A DNA stretch of 64,000 bases, from the NCBI GenBank assembly GCA_013415235.1, contig JACBYF010000006.1, forward strand, positions 1 through 64,000, written 5' to 3'. The DNA comes from Gemelliphila palaticanis. Its GTDB lineage: Bacteria > Bacillota > Bacilli > Staphylococcales > Gemellaceae. Every line of letters starts with the position of its first letter. Position 1 is the first letter of the stretch. The notes under the pieces are model-generated. The model worked only from the letters and a program-made list of their open reading frames with translations, was not told the origin of the DNA and did not search any database. Shown one piece after another: positions 37,028 to 47,814 of the stretch. Position numbers and translations under genes: made by a program.

Positions 37028-38338
37028 TTTAACGATTACTCCTAAAGATTTTAAATAAACTTCCAGTGTGTTATTTACTACTTCTTCATTACTAGTTGTA
37101 GCATTTAAGTCTACTATTATTTTTACATCTTTATTAAAATTTTGAATTAATATTATGTTACTAAGTACACATATGTTAGAGACTAAACCACAAACTTCTA
37201 TTTCTTTGTATTTAGATTTAGATATAAATTTAGCTAGTTCTACACTACCGAATGTATCTTTTTCAAAAACTTTTTTAGCTTTGCTTGTATAATTTTCTAG
37301 GTCTCCATATAATTTATGACCTTTCGTATAATTCATACAGTGCTCAATAGGTAAAAATTGACCTTCTCTTGTACTTAAGTAGTTTTCATCATGAGTGTCA
37401 TAAGTAAATATTACATCTTGATTTTGTGATAAATTACTCTCTATTTTTTCTTTAATAGAATTATATATTTTATCTGCTCCTTTAAAACCTAGAGCTCCAT
37501 CTACAAAATCATTTTGATAATCTACTACTACAAGTAATTTTTCTGTTGTTCTATTCACTGAATTCACTTTAATATAAACAAATATTAATATTAATAAAAT
37601 TAAACCAAATGTGAAATACAACACTTCATCAACTAACTTTTTGTTAAATCCTTTATCTCCAATTGTAAAAAGTACTAGAATATCTACTATTGCCAAAATT
37701 AAAATAAAAGGTATGTAGTATTTTGTATATTTTTTTAAATCCAGTAAAAATTCTTTTTTTCCTAATTTATTGTATATAGAATAAATAATAAATGCTATTA
37801 TAAATAATACTAATAACAATAACCCGTATTTATGCATTAAGTTAAAAACATATTTCCAACTAGGGCCTAATATGTAACCCATTGTAATAAATGTGAATAC
37901 CCATATTATACCCCCTAAAGTTGAATATATATGAAACTTTTTGGAATCAATTCTTGATATCCCAGAGAAATATCCTAATATGTGACGAACCCCAGGTAAA
38001 TAGTAAGCTATAAATATTACTATATTTCCATACTTATTAAAAAATTTTGTAGCTTGATCCATCCTAGGTTTTGTCAAACCGATATACTTTCCATACTTAT
38101 TTATTGCTCTAGTACCTAGTCTTCTTCCTACTTCATAAGATAACTGCATTCCTATTATAGTACCTAAAGATCCTGAAAGTATCATTAACCAATAATTTGC
38201 ATGACCGTTATACCCCATAACTCCTGCTAAAGCCATCATTGTTTCTCCAGGAATTGGTAAAGCCACAAATTCTAATATTAATGAAAAGAATAATATCAAA
38301 TATACATGGTCATATAACAATCTTAACAATGTATCCAT
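37022..38338 (-). CDS. DedA-family membrane protein fused to an isochorismatase/nicotinamidase-like hydrolase
   Basis: A 438-residue fusion. Residues 1-200 form a DedA (SNARE-associated) domain with 'LEFVALPIPGETMMALAGVMG' and 'YYLPGVRHILGYFSGISR'. Two or three further helices (205-260) lead to a cysteine hydrolase domain (about 268-438). The apparent triad is Asp in 'VVDYQNDFVDG', Lys in 'FEKDTFG' and Cys in 'GLVSNICV'. The metal-binding Asp/His pattern 'TYDTHDENY' matches nicotinamidases. DedA proteins take part in lipid transport and membrane homeostasis. The fusion would place a nicotinamidase-like enzyme at the inner membrane face. Starts at ATG with AAAGGAG. Confidence 0.85.
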   Translation of the reverse strand: MDTLLRLLYDHVYLILFFSLILEFVALPIPGETMMALAGVMGYNGHANYWLMILSGSLGTIIGMQLSYEVGRRLGTRAINKYGKYIGLTKPRMDQATKFFNKYGNIVIFIAYYLPGVRHILGYFSGISRIDSKKFHIYSTLGGIIWVFTFITMGYILGPSWKYVFNLMHKYGLLLLVLFIIAFIIYSIYNKLGKKEFLLDLKKYTKYYIPFILILAIVDILVLFTIGDKGFNKKLVDEVLYFTFGLILLILIFVYIKVNSVNRTTEKLLVVVDYQNDFVDGALGFKGADKIYNSIKEKIESNLSQNQDVIFTYDTHDENYLSTREGQFLPIEHCMNYTKGHKLYGDLENYTSKAKKVFEKDTFGSVELAKFISKSKYKEIEVCGLVSNICVLSNIILIQNFNKDVKIIVDLNATTSNEEVVNNTLEVYLKSLGVIVKK

Positions 38339-38431
38339 TTATTTCTCCTTTAATTTAAGTAAAAAACTAATTTAATTATAACATAATAATTATTTGTTTT
38401 CAAAAAAGATATTTTTAATATTAAAGTAATC

Positions 38432-38466
38432 CCCCATAGTTAAAATTAAAATAACTACGGAGGACC
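38432..38466 (-). terminator. probable secDF terminator
   Basis: Imperfect 12-bp stem (strand pairs include two G-U) around a TTTTAATTT loop, just past the secDF stop. Confidence 0.6.
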
Positions 38467-38477
38467 TTCTTATTTTA

Positions 38478-40763
38478 TTAAACTAAAACTTTATCATTTT
38501 CTGCTCTTTCTTTAGCAGTTGATATTTGCTTAACTTCTATTCTTCCTTTTTTATTAAGTTCTTTAACTTTTAATAAAGCCCATAATTGTGCTGCTATAAA
38601 TAATGACGAATATAATCCGCAAACTAATCCTATAAGTAAAGCAATATTGAAAGTGAATATGGCTTTACTTCCTATTAATAACATTATTAGAACCGTAATA
38701 ATTACAGTTATTACTGTATTAAATGATCTAGTTAAAGTTTGTCTTAAAGCAACGTCTACTATTTTGTAAACTTGTTCTTTGCTAGTTATAACTTTTTCGA
38801 ATCTCATGTGCTCTCTTATTCTATCAAATGTAACTATTGTATCATTTATAGAATAACCTACTATTGTTAGAACTGCTGCTATAAATGTAATATCTATTTC
38901 TAATCTTAAAATACTTGCCATAAAAATAATTACTGCAACGTCATGTAGTAATGCTATTATACTAGCAATACCCATTCTCCATTCAAATCTGAATGCTACA
39001 TATATTATTATACCTATTGAAGCATACATTAATGCAAACATTGCATTTTTAGCTAATTCTTTACCTATAACTGGAGATACAACACTTAAATTTGCTTCTT
39101 CTTCATATTTATTTTTAAAGAACTCTTTTATTTCTACAGATTTATCTTGATTAAAGCTATCTTTTGAATGTACAGTAGCTTGTTTTTTATCTGGTGTTAA
39201 AACTATTTTTTCCTCAGTTACATTCAGTTTTGAAAGGTCATCTTTTATGTTTTCTACTGTTAATTCTGTTTTTGAAACTACATCTATTCTTGTACCACTA
39301 GAAAAATCTATTCCTAAATTAAGTTTGTTTATTCCTAGTGATCCTGCACCTAAAACCATAATTAATGTACTTAAAGCAAAGAACTTTTTCATATTTTTTG
39401 TAAAGTTTATTTTATCAAATTTAGTTGGTAGTTCTAGTGAATTAACTGGATAAGATTTGTGTAAAATATTTTTTTCACTTACTCCAAACCAAAAAGTTCC
39501 TTTATTAAATAGATTAGAATTTACCATTAAACTTAGTAAAATTCTTGTTCCTAAAACTGCAGTTATAAAGCTGACAAAAATTGTAAGTAATAGCATTGTT
39601 GCAAAACCTTTAACACTACTTGTACCAAATATAAATAATACGACAGCAGCTATAACTGTTGTTAATTGTGAGTCAAATATAGTCCATAAAGATTGTTTTG
39701 CTCCTAAACTATAAGCATTTTTTAAATTTCTTCCTGCTCTTATTTCTTCTTTAATTCTCTCGTACATTATTATATTAGCATCTACAGCCATACCTACTCC
39801 TAATATTAAGGCTGCTATACCAGGTAGTGTAAGTACACCTTCAATCAAATTAAAGAATACTATGTTTATATAAACATAAGCAACAAGCATTATACTAGCT
39901 ACTATACCAGGTAATCTGTAAAATACTAACATAAATAAACATATTGCAGCTAATGATATAATACCAGCTTTCACTGTTTGATTTAAAGCATCTACACCAA
40001 ATTGTGCTCCTACAGAGTTAGAATATATTTCATTTAATTTTACAGGTAGAGCTCCTGAATTTAACAACGCTGCCATTTCAGTTGCTTCATCTACTGTAAA
40101 GTTACCTGTTATTTGAACGTCTTTAGAATTTATTTCTTGTTGAACTTGTGGAGCTGATATAAATTTATGGTTTTCTTTTTTAACTTCATCTATAAATTTA
40201 TCTCCTTCATTAAAGTCCATCCAAATAACCATCAAGTTTTGTCCAACTGGTTTTTTGCTAATTTCAGAAGTTATTTTTCCAAATTTGTCTGCATCTTTTA
40301 GTTTTAAAGTTACTAAAGGTTTTGAGTGTTCATCGTACCCTATTGATGCGCCATTTTCTTGTAAATCTGATCCATCTAATAAAATATTATCTTCTACATC
40401 TCTAATTGTTAAATTAGCTTCTGTAGAAAGAACTTTCCTTGCTGTTTCTTGGTCTTTTACCCCTGCTAACTCAACTCTAATTCTATTACCTGATTCTATA
40501 GTTATTACTGGCTCACTTACTCCTAATATGTTGATACGTCTACTTATTGTATCAGATGTAGCTTTAACAGCTGCATCATCTATAACATCGGTATCCTTTA
40601 ATGGTTCAACTTGATATAAAACTTCAAATCCACCTTGTAAATCTAATCCTAAATTTACTTTATCCGCCTGCTCTTTGTAATTTAAAAATATTCCCGCAAT
40701 AACTACTATTATTAGAGCTATAGACGTGAAAAATCTACCGGCTTTTATTTTATTTCTTTTCAT
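38478..40763 (-). CDS. secDF: fused protein translocase subunit SecDF
   Basis: A 761-residue fusion of SecD (about 1-420) and SecF (about 450-740), as in Staphylococcus and Bacillus. It shows 'LGLDLQGGFEVLY' at the start of the first periplasmic-type domain and 'NLGIDFSSGTRIDVV' in the SecF half, with six transmembrane helices in each half. It uses the ion gradient to complete protein secretion. An 18-base gap separates it from the upstream HAD gene, so the two are probably co-transcribed. Confidence 0.95.
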   Translation of the reverse strand: MKRNKIKAGRFFTSIALIIVVIAGIFLNYKEQADKVNLGLDLQGGFEVLYQVEPLKDTDVIDDAAVKATSDTISRRINILGVSEPVITIESGNRIRVELAGVKDQETARKVLSTEANLTIRDVEDNILLDGSDLQENGASIGYDEHSKPLVTLKLKDADKFGKITSEISKKPVGQNLMVIWMDFNEGDKFIDEVKKENHKFISAPQVQQEINSKDVQITGNFTVDEATEMAALLNSGALPVKLNEIYSNSVGAQFGVDALNQTVKAGIISLAAICLFMLVFYRLPGIVASIMLVAYVYINIVFFNLIEGVLTLPGIAALILGVGMAVDANIIMYERIKEEIRAGRNLKNAYSLGAKQSLWTIFDSQLTTVIAAVVLFIFGTSSVKGFATMLLLTIFVSFITAVLGTRILLSLMVNSNLFNKGTFWFGVSEKNILHKSYPVNSLELPTKFDKINFTKNMKKFFALSTLIMVLGAGSLGINKLNLGIDFSSGTRIDVVSKTELTVENIKDDLSKLNVTEEKIVLTPDKKQATVHSKDSFNQDKSVEIKEFFKNKYEEEANLSVVSPVIGKELAKNAMFALMYASIGIIIYVAFRFEWRMGIASIIALLHDVAVIIFMASILRLEIDITFIAAVLTIVGYSINDTIVTFDRIREHMRFEKVITSKEQVYKIVDVALRQTLTRSFNTVITVIITVLIMLLIGSKAIFTFNIALLIGLVCGLYSSLFIAAQLWALLKVKELNKKGRIEVKQISTAKERAENDKVLV

Positions 40764-40781
40764 TATTTTTCTCCTAATTTA

Positions 40782-41618
40782 TTATATTGAGTCTACATAT
40801 TTTTCAATATATTCTAAAACTGAAAAATCGTTATTGTTTCCTATAACTTCATCACAAAGTAATTTTATTTCATCTCTAGCGTTACTTGGGCATATACTTG
40901 TACCCGCAACTTTTAACATATCTACATCATTAAAATTATCACCAAAAACTACAGAATCTTTAATATCCAAATCATAATACTCAGCCACTTTTTCTATACC
41001 CGATCCTTTGTTAGTTCCGTAAGGCATTATATCAAAAAAGTCAGTTGCTGAAAATGTTCCAGCAGAAGAAAAATATTTTTTAGTTTCCTCAAATATTTTA
41101 ACTAAAATATCATGATTTTTTGAAAGCATCATAACTTTATAACATTTTTCTCCACTATCTAAAAATTCCTTTAACATACCTTCAGGTATTATTTTCATTG
41201 GAGTTTTTAAACTTTCGTCAAGATCTTCTTCAACTTTTTTTATTCTTTCTAAACTAAGTGATAACGTATCACAATAGATATATTTAGAAGTATATAGATG
41301 AAACTGGATACTTCCATCTGTTAATTTTTTATAAGTATCATAAATAATTTTTATTTGATCATTAGTAAAACTTTTTTCATATACTATATCTAAATTAGAT
41401 AAGTTTCTTATAAAACCACCGTTACAAGAAATAACAGAATCTTCTAAATTCATTGAATTATAATATTTTCTAACCGCTAAATCTAATCTCCCTGTAGCAA
41501 TAAAAAATTTTACATTTTTTTCTTTTAATTTTTGCATCACTTCTTTTGCTCTAGGACTAATTTCTCTTTTATCATTAAGAAATGTACCGTCCATATCTGT
41601 TACGAACCATTTTGTCAT
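40782..41618 (-). CDS. HAD-superfamily Cof-type phosphatase
   Basis: A 278-residue Cof/YidA-like hydrolase. Motif I is 'VTDMDGTFL' near residue 8, motif II 'FIATGR', and motif IV 'VVFGDNFNDVDML' near 225, with the Cof cap between. These enzymes dephosphorylate sugar phosphates or flavin/pyridoxal phosphates; the substrate is unknown. GGAGGA precedes the ATG. Confidence 0.88.
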   Translation of the reverse strand: MTKWFVTDMDGTFLNDKREISPRAKEVMQKLKEKNVKFFIATGRLDLAVRKYYNSMNLEDSVISCNGGFIRNLSNLDIVYEKSFTNDQIKIIYDTYKKLTDGSIQFHLYTSKYIYCDTLSLSLERIKKVEEDLDESLKTPMKIIPEGMLKEFLDSGEKCYKVMMLSKNHDILVKIFEETKKYFSSAGTFSATDFFDIMPYGTNKGSGIEKVAEYYDLDIKDSVVFGDNFNDVDMLKVAGTSICPSNARDEIKLLCDEVIGNNNDFSVLEYIEKYVDSI

Positions 41619-41635
41619 AATAAATCCTCCGTATA

Positions 41636-42055
41636 TTATTTGAAAACTAAAAATTTACTTATTAGATAATTTACTACTATAACTATAAATTGGGTTATTA
41701 TTTTTGCTACAAAATCATCTAACCCTATATAAACCATAGCTTCCACACCTAATATTTCTATTGCCATTGTAAATAGTCTTGAACTAAAAAATTTTGATAG
41801 TTCATAAAAAACTTTTTTAAAACCTTGAACTTTAGAATTAAAAACATACCTAGCATTCACAAAATATGCAAATAGTATAGATAATGTTATAGAAATGAAG
41901 TTAGCTATTGTTCTTTCCATTCCAAGTCTAGTTAAAATATAATAAACTATTAAATTTACTAAAGTAGTACAAACTCCAAAAAATATATAGTTTATTATGC
42001 TCTTATACTTAGGATTTTTATAATATGCAAAAATATTTTCTATTAATTTTTTCAT
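41636..42055 (-). CDS. GtrA-family membrane protein
   Basis: A 139-residue protein with four predicted transmembrane helices and GtrA features ('FFGVCTTLVNLIVYYILTRLG', 'YFVNARYVF'). GtrA proteins are thought to flip undecaprenyl-linked sugars or aid cell-surface polysaccharide modification. No glycosyltransferase partner is adjacent. It sits 14 bases after prfC. Confidence 0.85.
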   Translation of the reverse strand: MKKLIENIFAYYKNPKYKSIINYIFFGVCTTLVNLIVYYILTRLGMERTIANFISITLSILFAYFVNARYVFNSKVQGFKKVFYELSKFFSSRLFTMAIEILGVEAMVYIGLDDFVAKIITQFIVIVVNYLISKFLVFK

Positions 42056-42069
42056 AATTACCTCAAGTT

Positions 42070-43629
42070 TTATAGTAAACTATAAAGTTTTATCTCAGGA
42101 TATTTATCATTAAACCATCTCATAGCAAAGTCATTTTCAAATAAAAATACATATTTATCTTGTAAATCTTTTACTAATATACTGCGTGAAGATGACATAC
42201 TCTCACTAATCATATCTTCATTTTCTATCCATCGAGTTGTTTTTTGACCAATTCTTTCCATAACTACTTCTGTATTATATTCGTTTTTCATTCTATGCTC
42301 AAAAACTTCAAATTGTAGTTGTCCTACTGCTCCTAATATAATTTGGTTAGTATGCAATGTTTTATAGTATTGAATTGCTCCTTCTTGAACTAATTGTTCT
42401 ACACCTTTGTGGAAATGTTTTTGTTTTAAAACATTTTTTGCAGAAACTTTAACGAATATTTCTGGAGTAAATGAAGGTAATTTTTCAAATTCTACTTTTT
42501 TGCTTTGATATAGTGTATCTCCTATTTGATAATTTCCACTGTCATAAAGACCTATTATATCTCCTGGATAAGCTTTATCTATAGTTGCTTTATCATCTGC
42601 CATAAAGTTAGTAGAACGAGATATTTTTAATTTCTTTCCTGTTCTAGTAAGGAATACATCCATACCTCTATTAAATTCTCCTGAACATACTCTTAAAAAG
42701 GCTATTCTATCTCTATGTTTTGGATCCATATTAGCTTGTATTTTAAATATAAATCCTGAAAAGTCTTCGCTTAAAGGTTCTACTTTATTTCCGTCTGATG
42801 TGTTTCTGTCTTTAGGTGTAGGTGCTGTATCTACATAATAGTTTAGAAAACTAGCTACCCCAAAAGAAGATAATGCTGATCCAAAGAATACAGGTGTTTG
42901 CTCTCCAACTAGTTGTTTTTCATAATCATAATCAACACCAGCTTCTGTGATTAAAATCATATCATCAACGCATTTTTTATACATCGTATCATTTTTTAGT
43001 GGATTATCATCTACTATTTCATAATTTTCGTCTAATTCTACATATTCTTCATCTTCTTTGAACGGCTCTATATAGTGATTTTTTCTATCCATTATACCAA
43101 AGAAGTTTTGTCCCATTCCTACAGGTAAATTCATAGGATATGTTTCAATTTCCAATTTTTCTTCAATTTCTTCTAATAGTTCTAAAGGATCTATTATTTC
43201 TCTATCCAATTTGTTAATGAACGTAAATATTGGTATTCCTCTCATACGACAAACTTTAAAAAGTTTTAATGTTTGCGCCTCGATACCTTTAGCTCCATCT
43301 ATAACCATAACTGCACTATCTACAGCCATTAAAGTTCTATATGTATCTTCTGAGAAATCTTCGTGTCCTGGTGTATCCAAAATATTAATAATTTTGTTGT
43401 CATATTCAAATTGCATTACAGATGAAGTAACAGAAATACCTCTTTGTTTTTCTATATCCATCCAGTCACTCTTTGCATATTTTCCTGTTTTCTTTCCTTT
43501 AACTGTTCCAGCTTCTCTTATTGCTCCACCAAATAAAAGTAATTTTTCTGTAAGGGTAGTCTTCCCTGCATCGGGATGGGATATAATAGCAAATGTCCTT
43601 CTTTTTGTAACTTGTTCTTTTATACTCAA
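42070..43629 (-). CDS. prfC: peptide chain release factor 3
   Basis: A 519-residue translational GTPase. P-loop SHPDAGKTT near 17, '[14 protein letters not shown]', 'NKLDRE', full length for RF3. It recycles RF1/RF2 from the ribosome. TTG start at 43627-43629, with GAGAGG nine bases upstream. It starts 20 bases after murE. Confidence 0.95.
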   Translation of the reverse strand: MSIKEQVTKRRTFAIISHPDAGKTTLTEKLLLFGGAIREAGTVKGKKTGKYAKSDWMDIEKQRGISVTSSVMQFEYDNKIINILDTPGHEDFSEDTYRTLMAVDSAVMVIDGAKGIEAQTLKLFKVCRMRGIPIFTFINKLDREIIDPLELLEEIEEKLEIETYPMNLPVGMGQNFFGIMDRKNHYIEPFKEDEEYVELDENYEIVDDNPLKNDTMYKKCVDDMILITEAGVDYDYEKQLVGEQTPVFFGSALSSFGVASFLNYYVDTAPTPKDRNTSDGNKVEPLSEDFSGFIFKIQANMDPKHRDRIAFLRVCSGEFNRGMDVFLTRTGKKLKISRSTNFMADDKATIDKAYPGDIIGLYDSGNYQIGDTLYQSKKVEFEKLPSFTPEIFVKVSAKNVLKQKHFHKGVEQLVQEGAIQYYKTLHTNQIILGAVGQLQFEVFEHRMKNEYNTEVVMERIGQKTTRWIENEDMISESMSSSRSILVKDLQDKYVFLFENDFAMRWFNDKYPEIKLYSLL

Positions 43630-43649
43630 TTTATTAAACCTCTCAAATA

Positions 43650-45143
43650 TTAGTTATTGTATTTTTTATTTGCTTCTTCTAAACATACTATAGGATCAGA
43701 ATGCCAAACCTTTTTTCCATCTTGTAAAATTTCATAATCTTCTCTTCCTTTAGAAGCCAGTATTATTACATCTCCAGGTTCTGAAATTTCGACTATTCTT
43801 TTTACTGCATCTGTCCTAAACCAAACTTTCTCATAGTTTTTATGAGTCATTCCTTTTTCTATCGTTTCCATTAGTATATTAACATCTGTATCTCTAGGAC
43901 TATCTGTTGTAATTATTACAAAGTCAGCTTCAGATATTATATTACCTATTAACGGCCCTTTAGATAAATCACGACCTCCTCCCATCCCAGTTAAAAGTAA
44001 AGTTCTTCTATTTTTTCTTAATTCTCTAGTAGCCTCTAATAATTTAACATATCCGTCTGGAGTATGAGCAAAATCGCTAATAATATCAATAGGTAAATTC
44101 TCTCCTAATATTTCCATACGCCCATAAAGTGGTGATAGTTTCTCTAGTATTGATAATACTTTTTCTATTTTATATCCTTTTAGCCAAACCGAAATTAACG
44201 CAGCTAGCATATTGCTAACCATAAAATCTCCTATAAATGGAATTTTTACACTATAAATTCCTTCAGGAGTTTTAACATCAAAACTAGTGAACAATTTATT
44301 GCCAATAGTTTCTTGCTTAATATTGTAGGCATAAAAATCAGCGTTGTTATTTTTTATAGAATATGTAATTTCCTGATGATATAATACTTTAGAAATAAGT
44401 TCATAATATTCGTCATCCATGTTAACAACACCATATTTACTGTCTTCTAAATTGTTGCCTAGCGTTGAAAATAACAAAGATTTATCATAAGCATAAGTCG
44501 TCATATCACCATGAAAATCTAAATGTTCATGTGTTAGGTTAGTGAAAACTGCTATATCGACATTTACATTATATATTCTTCCTAAAACCATGCCATGAGA
44601 TGAGGCTTCAAATGAAAAATTAGTTATATTATTTTCTATTACTTCTGCTATCTTATTATGTAATGTTACCACATCAGGGGTAGTGTTCCCTAAATATTCT
44701 GGTTTTTCATCATTTTTACAAAAACCATTAGTACCCAAGTAAGCACTATTTTCTCCTAATAATCTTAAAATATTATGAATTAATGATGTAACACTCGTCT
44801 TGCCATTTGTTCCTGTAACTGCAACTGTACTTAAATTTTTATTATCATACATACTTTTTGCTAATATTGAAGCAACCTTGTTAACTTCTTTTTCTTTTAC
44901 AACTAATACTGCACAATTATTGTAATTATAACTTTTATCATCACTAGCTATAATTAAATTTGCTCCATCCTCTACAGCTTTATCTATAAAATTATGGCCA
45001 TCTACAGTGTAACCTTTATTTGCAACAAAGCAAAAATCTCTTTCTACTTTTCTTGAATCAGAAACTATTCCTTTTATATTATTAGGTAAACTTCCATATA
45101 TTTTTTTTATTTTAATACTTTCAATTATATTTGCTATATTCAT
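43650..45143 (-). CDS. murE: UDP-MurNAc-tripeptide synthetase MurE
   Basis: A 497-residue Mur ligase. ATP loop '[14 protein letters not shown]' near 110, central domain '[22 protein letters not shown]' region, C-terminal ligase domain. At the position that discriminates the amino acid (DNPR in diaminopimelate enzymes) the sequence reads TDSPRDTD, a variant, so lysine or diaminopimelate use is not decided. It adds the third residue of the peptidoglycan stem peptide. First gene of the leftward unit reaching to secDF. Confidence 0.92.
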   Translation of the reverse strand: MNIANIIESIKIKKIYGSLPNNIKGIVSDSRKVERDFCFVANKGYTVDGHNFIDKAVEDGANLIIASDDKSYNYNNCAVLVVKEKEVNKVASILAKSMYDNKNLSTVAVTGTNGKTSVTSLIHNILRLLGENSAYLGTNGFCKNDEKPEYLGNTTPDVVTLHNKIAEVIENNITNFSFEASSHGMVLGRIYNVNVDIAVFTNLTHEHLDFHGDMTTYAYDKSLLFSTLGNNLEDSKYGVVNMDDEYYELISKVLYHQEITYSIKNNNADFYAYNIKQETIGNKLFTSFDVKTPEGIYSVKIPFIGDFMVSNMLAALISVWLKGYKIEKVLSILEKLSPLYGRMEILGENLPIDIISDFAHTPDGYVKLLEATRELRKNRRTLLLTGMGGGRDLSKGPLIGNIISEADFVIITTDSPRDTDVNILMETIEKGMTHKNYEKVWFRTDAVKRIVEISEPGDVIILASKGREDYEILQDGKKVWHSDPIVCLEEANKKYNN

Positions 45144-45248
45144 AAATATATCAACCTTTTAAAAATTTGCTAACTTAAATTATACTACACAGAATTTAAA
45201 ATAGCAAGAAAGCTATTAAATACAATACTTTAAGTAAGCGCCATTGAT

Positions 45249-45276
45249 TTTACAAAAAAATAATTTGTAGTATAAT
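45249..45276 (+). promoter_or_regulatory. promoter of the methyltransferase gene
   Basis: -35 TTTACA (45249-45254), 16-nt spacer, -10 TATAAT (45271-45276). Confidence 0.6.
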
Positions 45277-45307
45277 TTAGTATATAACTTAAAAGTAGTA
45301 TAAAAAA

Positions 45308-46471
45308 ATGAAATATAAATTAATACAAGAAATTTTTGAAAATACTCAGAAAAAAGAATTAGTTAAAATAAATTTTTCTAATTTTAGAAATAAAGAGCAA
45401 GAACTTGAAAAAGTTATAGCTAAACCTATACTTTTAAAAGAAAAATTAACTCTGCAATTTGAATATAGATATAAACGAATTATTAATCATATTAATATAA
45501 ATGTTGATAATAAAGATGAATTAATTAATAATTTAAACTCTTTATTTTTAGATTCCAAAGATATTAATATAACTACAACAAGCGAAATTATAAATGTTAA
45601 AATTTCAAAAAAACATAAATACCTTGTAAATAGAAAAAAGCAACAATCTAAAATAATTTTATCAGGTCAAAATAAAAGAAAAAATTATGTTTTAGAAGAA
45701 GATACTATCTATCCATTTTTAATTGAATTAGGTATTCAAAGTAAATCTGGAAAAATAATTAATAGCAAGTACAATAAATTTAGGCAAATCAACAAATATT
45801 TAGAATTTATATCTGATGCAATAAAAAAAATTGATAATAAAAATCGAATAAAAATATTAGATTTTGGAAGTGGGAAAAGTTATCTTACTTTTTCTGCATA
45901 TCATTATCTAAAAAATATTCTAAATATTGATGTTGAAATAATAGGAATAGACTTAAAAAAAGAAGTTATAGATAATTGTAATTCTATAGCTAAAAAACTG
46001 AATTTTGAACATTTAAAATTTGTTTATGGAGATGTAGCTAATTTTAATACAAATGATAATATTGATATGGTTATTAGTTTACACGCTTGTAACACTGCAA
46101 CTGATATCGCTCTAATTAAAGCAATAAACTGGGATTCTAAAGTTATTTTAGCAGTTCCTTGTTGCCAAAAAGAACTAAATAATCAATTAGATAGTGATTT
46201 CTTACCATTTATGTTAAAACACGGTATTGTTAAAGAAAAATTTGCTACACTTCTTACGGATTCAATACGTAGCCAAGTTTTAGAAGCATTTGGTTATAAA
46301 TCTGACATAATAGAATTTATTTCAGAAAGCAACACACCAAAAAATATGTTAATAAGAGGATTTAAGCAAGAATTTAACAAAAATAAAGAACTTTTTATAA
46401 AAACAAAACAACAATTACAAAATATGAATTTAGAAATGTATCTTATTAATGAATTAGAAAAAAATATATAA
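45308..46471 (+). CDS. SAM-dependent methyltransferase (Methyltransf_32 type)
   Basis: A 387-residue protein. The N-terminal half (1-165) is basic and unassigned, with a possible RNA-binding role. The C-terminal half holds a class I methyltransferase with motif I 'ILDFGSGKSYLTFSAYHYL', 'IGIDLKKEVIDNC', 'ISLHACNTATD' and 'AVPCCQKEL', the pattern of the METTL25-like/Methyltransf_32 group. The target is unknown. The ATG has only a weak Shine-Dalgarno (AAAAGTAG), unusual among its neighbours. It is the only + strand gene between glmM and the CDF gene. Confidence 0.75.
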   Translation: MKYKLIQEIFENTQKKELVKINFSNFRNKEQELEKVIAKPILLKEKLTLQFEYRYKRIINHININVDNKDELINNLNSLFLDSKDINITTTSEIINVKISKKHKYLVNRKKQQSKIILSGQNKRKNYVLEEDTIYPFLIELGIQSKSGKIINSKYNKFRQINKYLEFISDAIKKIDNKNRIKILDFGSGKSYLTFSAYHYLKNILNIDVEIIGIDLKKEVIDNCNSIAKKLNFEHLKFVYGDVANFNTNDNIDMVISLHACNTATDIALIKAINWDSKVILAVPCCQKELNNQLDSDFLPFMLKHGIVKEKFATLLTDSIRSQVLEAFGYKSDIIEFISESNTPKNMLIRGFKQEFNKNKELFIKTKQQLQNMNLEMYLINELEKNI

Positions 46472-46473
46472 AA

Positions 46474-46508
46474 ATAAAAGCTACTGATTAATTTCAGTAG
46501 CCATTATT
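46474..46508. terminator. bidirectional terminator
   Basis: Perfect 8-bp stem GCTACTGA/TCAGTAGC (46480-46487 with 46494-46501) between the convergent methyltransferase and LCP genes. Confidence 0.75.
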
Positions 46509-46511
46509 ATT

Positions 46512-47747
46512 CTAATTATTAATATTATTTTTATTGCTTTCTTCTATAGGTTTATTTTCATTACTTACTGTAGGATCTAATGCTAAATCTCCTAAAGTTA
46601 GTTTTTCTGGAATATTTGTTTTTATATCATCTATATACATATCAACATAATTTACTGGTAAAAGATTAGTTTCCTTAAATCCTTTTACTACTTTATTTTT
46701 ATATTTTTTATCTAATGGCGATATATATCCTTGATAATATATATTTAATATATCATTTTTTGTAGGTATATCATTACCTAATGAATTATTTAATACAGAA
46801 GAAATATAAAGTAAGTGTAGCGGTCTAGGATAGTAATAGTAAATTCCGTTTAACTGAGCATCATAACCATCTATTCTATGTGAAACTATATTTACATCTC
46901 CATTAATCAAAATTGAAGCTGCCGACATTATTTGAGACGCCGTCATATTATGTGTTACATTATCCCCACCTATTTTTATTAAGTCGTTTACTTTACTAAG
47001 TGCGTTTAAACTTTTAGCTTTGTCTATTACTGCGTGAATAACTTGAAGTTGTCTTTGACCTCTCTCTATATCACTATCATAGTATCTACTTCTTGCAAAA
47101 GCTAAAGCTTTTTCTCCGTTAAGAGTATGCCATCCTTTTTTTAACTCTACAGTTCCTTGTTCTCCATTAGCATTTTGTTCTACCATATCAAAAGGAACAT
47201 AAAGTTCTACTCCACCTAAAGAATCTATTACTTGCTCAAAAACTTCAAAGTTTATTACTGCATAAAAATTTATAGGAGCATTAAGTAAATTACTTGTTGC
47301 TTCAATAGTTCCGTCTATTCCTCCATAAGCATAAGCGTGTGTTATTTTATCAAAGAAATAAGCATTTTTATCATTCTTATCTTCAGAAGATCTCATCAAT
47401 GTAAGTGAGTCTCTAGGGATACTAACCATATCCATTCTATTATTATCTTTATTTACTGATATGTATATTAGTGAATCTGTTCTACTATTTTCTCTAGTTT
47501 GTCCCTCTAATTTTCTCGATTCATTCTCATCAATTCCCATTAAAAGTATAGAAAACTTTTTAAAATTAGGATCTACAGATACTGTATTTTCTACCTCATT
47601 AAAACCTGTTTTTATACTATTGAATAAATTATAGCCTGTATAAACTAAAAATCCGCCAATAAAAAATAATAAGACTAAAGCAACTTTGAAAATCCATCTT
47701 CTTTTTTGCTTTCTTTTATTCCTATATCTATTTCTTCTAGTCTCCAT
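46512..47747 (-). CDS. LytR-CpsA-Psr (LCP) family protein
   Basis: A 411-residue protein with a very basic cytoplasmic N-terminus (1-18), one transmembrane helix (about 20-42) and an extracellular LCP domain: 'SILLMGIDENESR', 'SRTDSLIYISVNKD', 'DMVSIPRDS', 'FARSRYYDSDIERGQRQ'. The Arg and Asp residues in these motifs bind polyprenyl phosphate. LCP enzymes transfer teichoic acids or capsule from the lipid carrier to peptidoglycan. An Asn/Glu-rich tail ends the protein. Confidence 0.92.
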   Translation of the reverse strand: METRRNRYRNKRKQKRRWIFKVALVLLFFIGGFLVYTGYNLFNSIKTGFNEVENTVSVDPNFKKFSILLMGIDENESRKLEGQTRENSRTDSLIYISVNKDNNRMDMVSIPRDSLTLMRSSEDKNDKNAYFFDKITHAYAYGGIDGTIEATSNLLNAPINFYAVINFEVFEQVIDSLGGVELYVPFDMVEQNANGEQGTVELKKGWHTLNGEKALAFARSRYYDSDIERGQRQLQVIHAVIDKAKSLNALSKVNDLIKIGGDNVTHNMTASQIMSAASILINGDVNIVSHRIDGYDAQLNGIYYYYPRPLHLLYISSVLNNSLGNDIPTKNDILNIYYQGYISPLDKKYKNKVVKGFKETNLLPVNYVDMYIDDIKTNIPEKLTLGDLALDPTVSNENKPIEESNKNNINN

Positions 47748-47814
47748 ATTATACCTCTTTTTATTTATCTAGTATAAAATTATACTATATTACTTAATTA
47801 ATTACTATAAATTT

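Noticed and set aside
40255..40614. Plus-strand frame of 119 residues opposite secDF
   Set aside because: It is the reverse reading of a well-supported gene and has no start context or family features.
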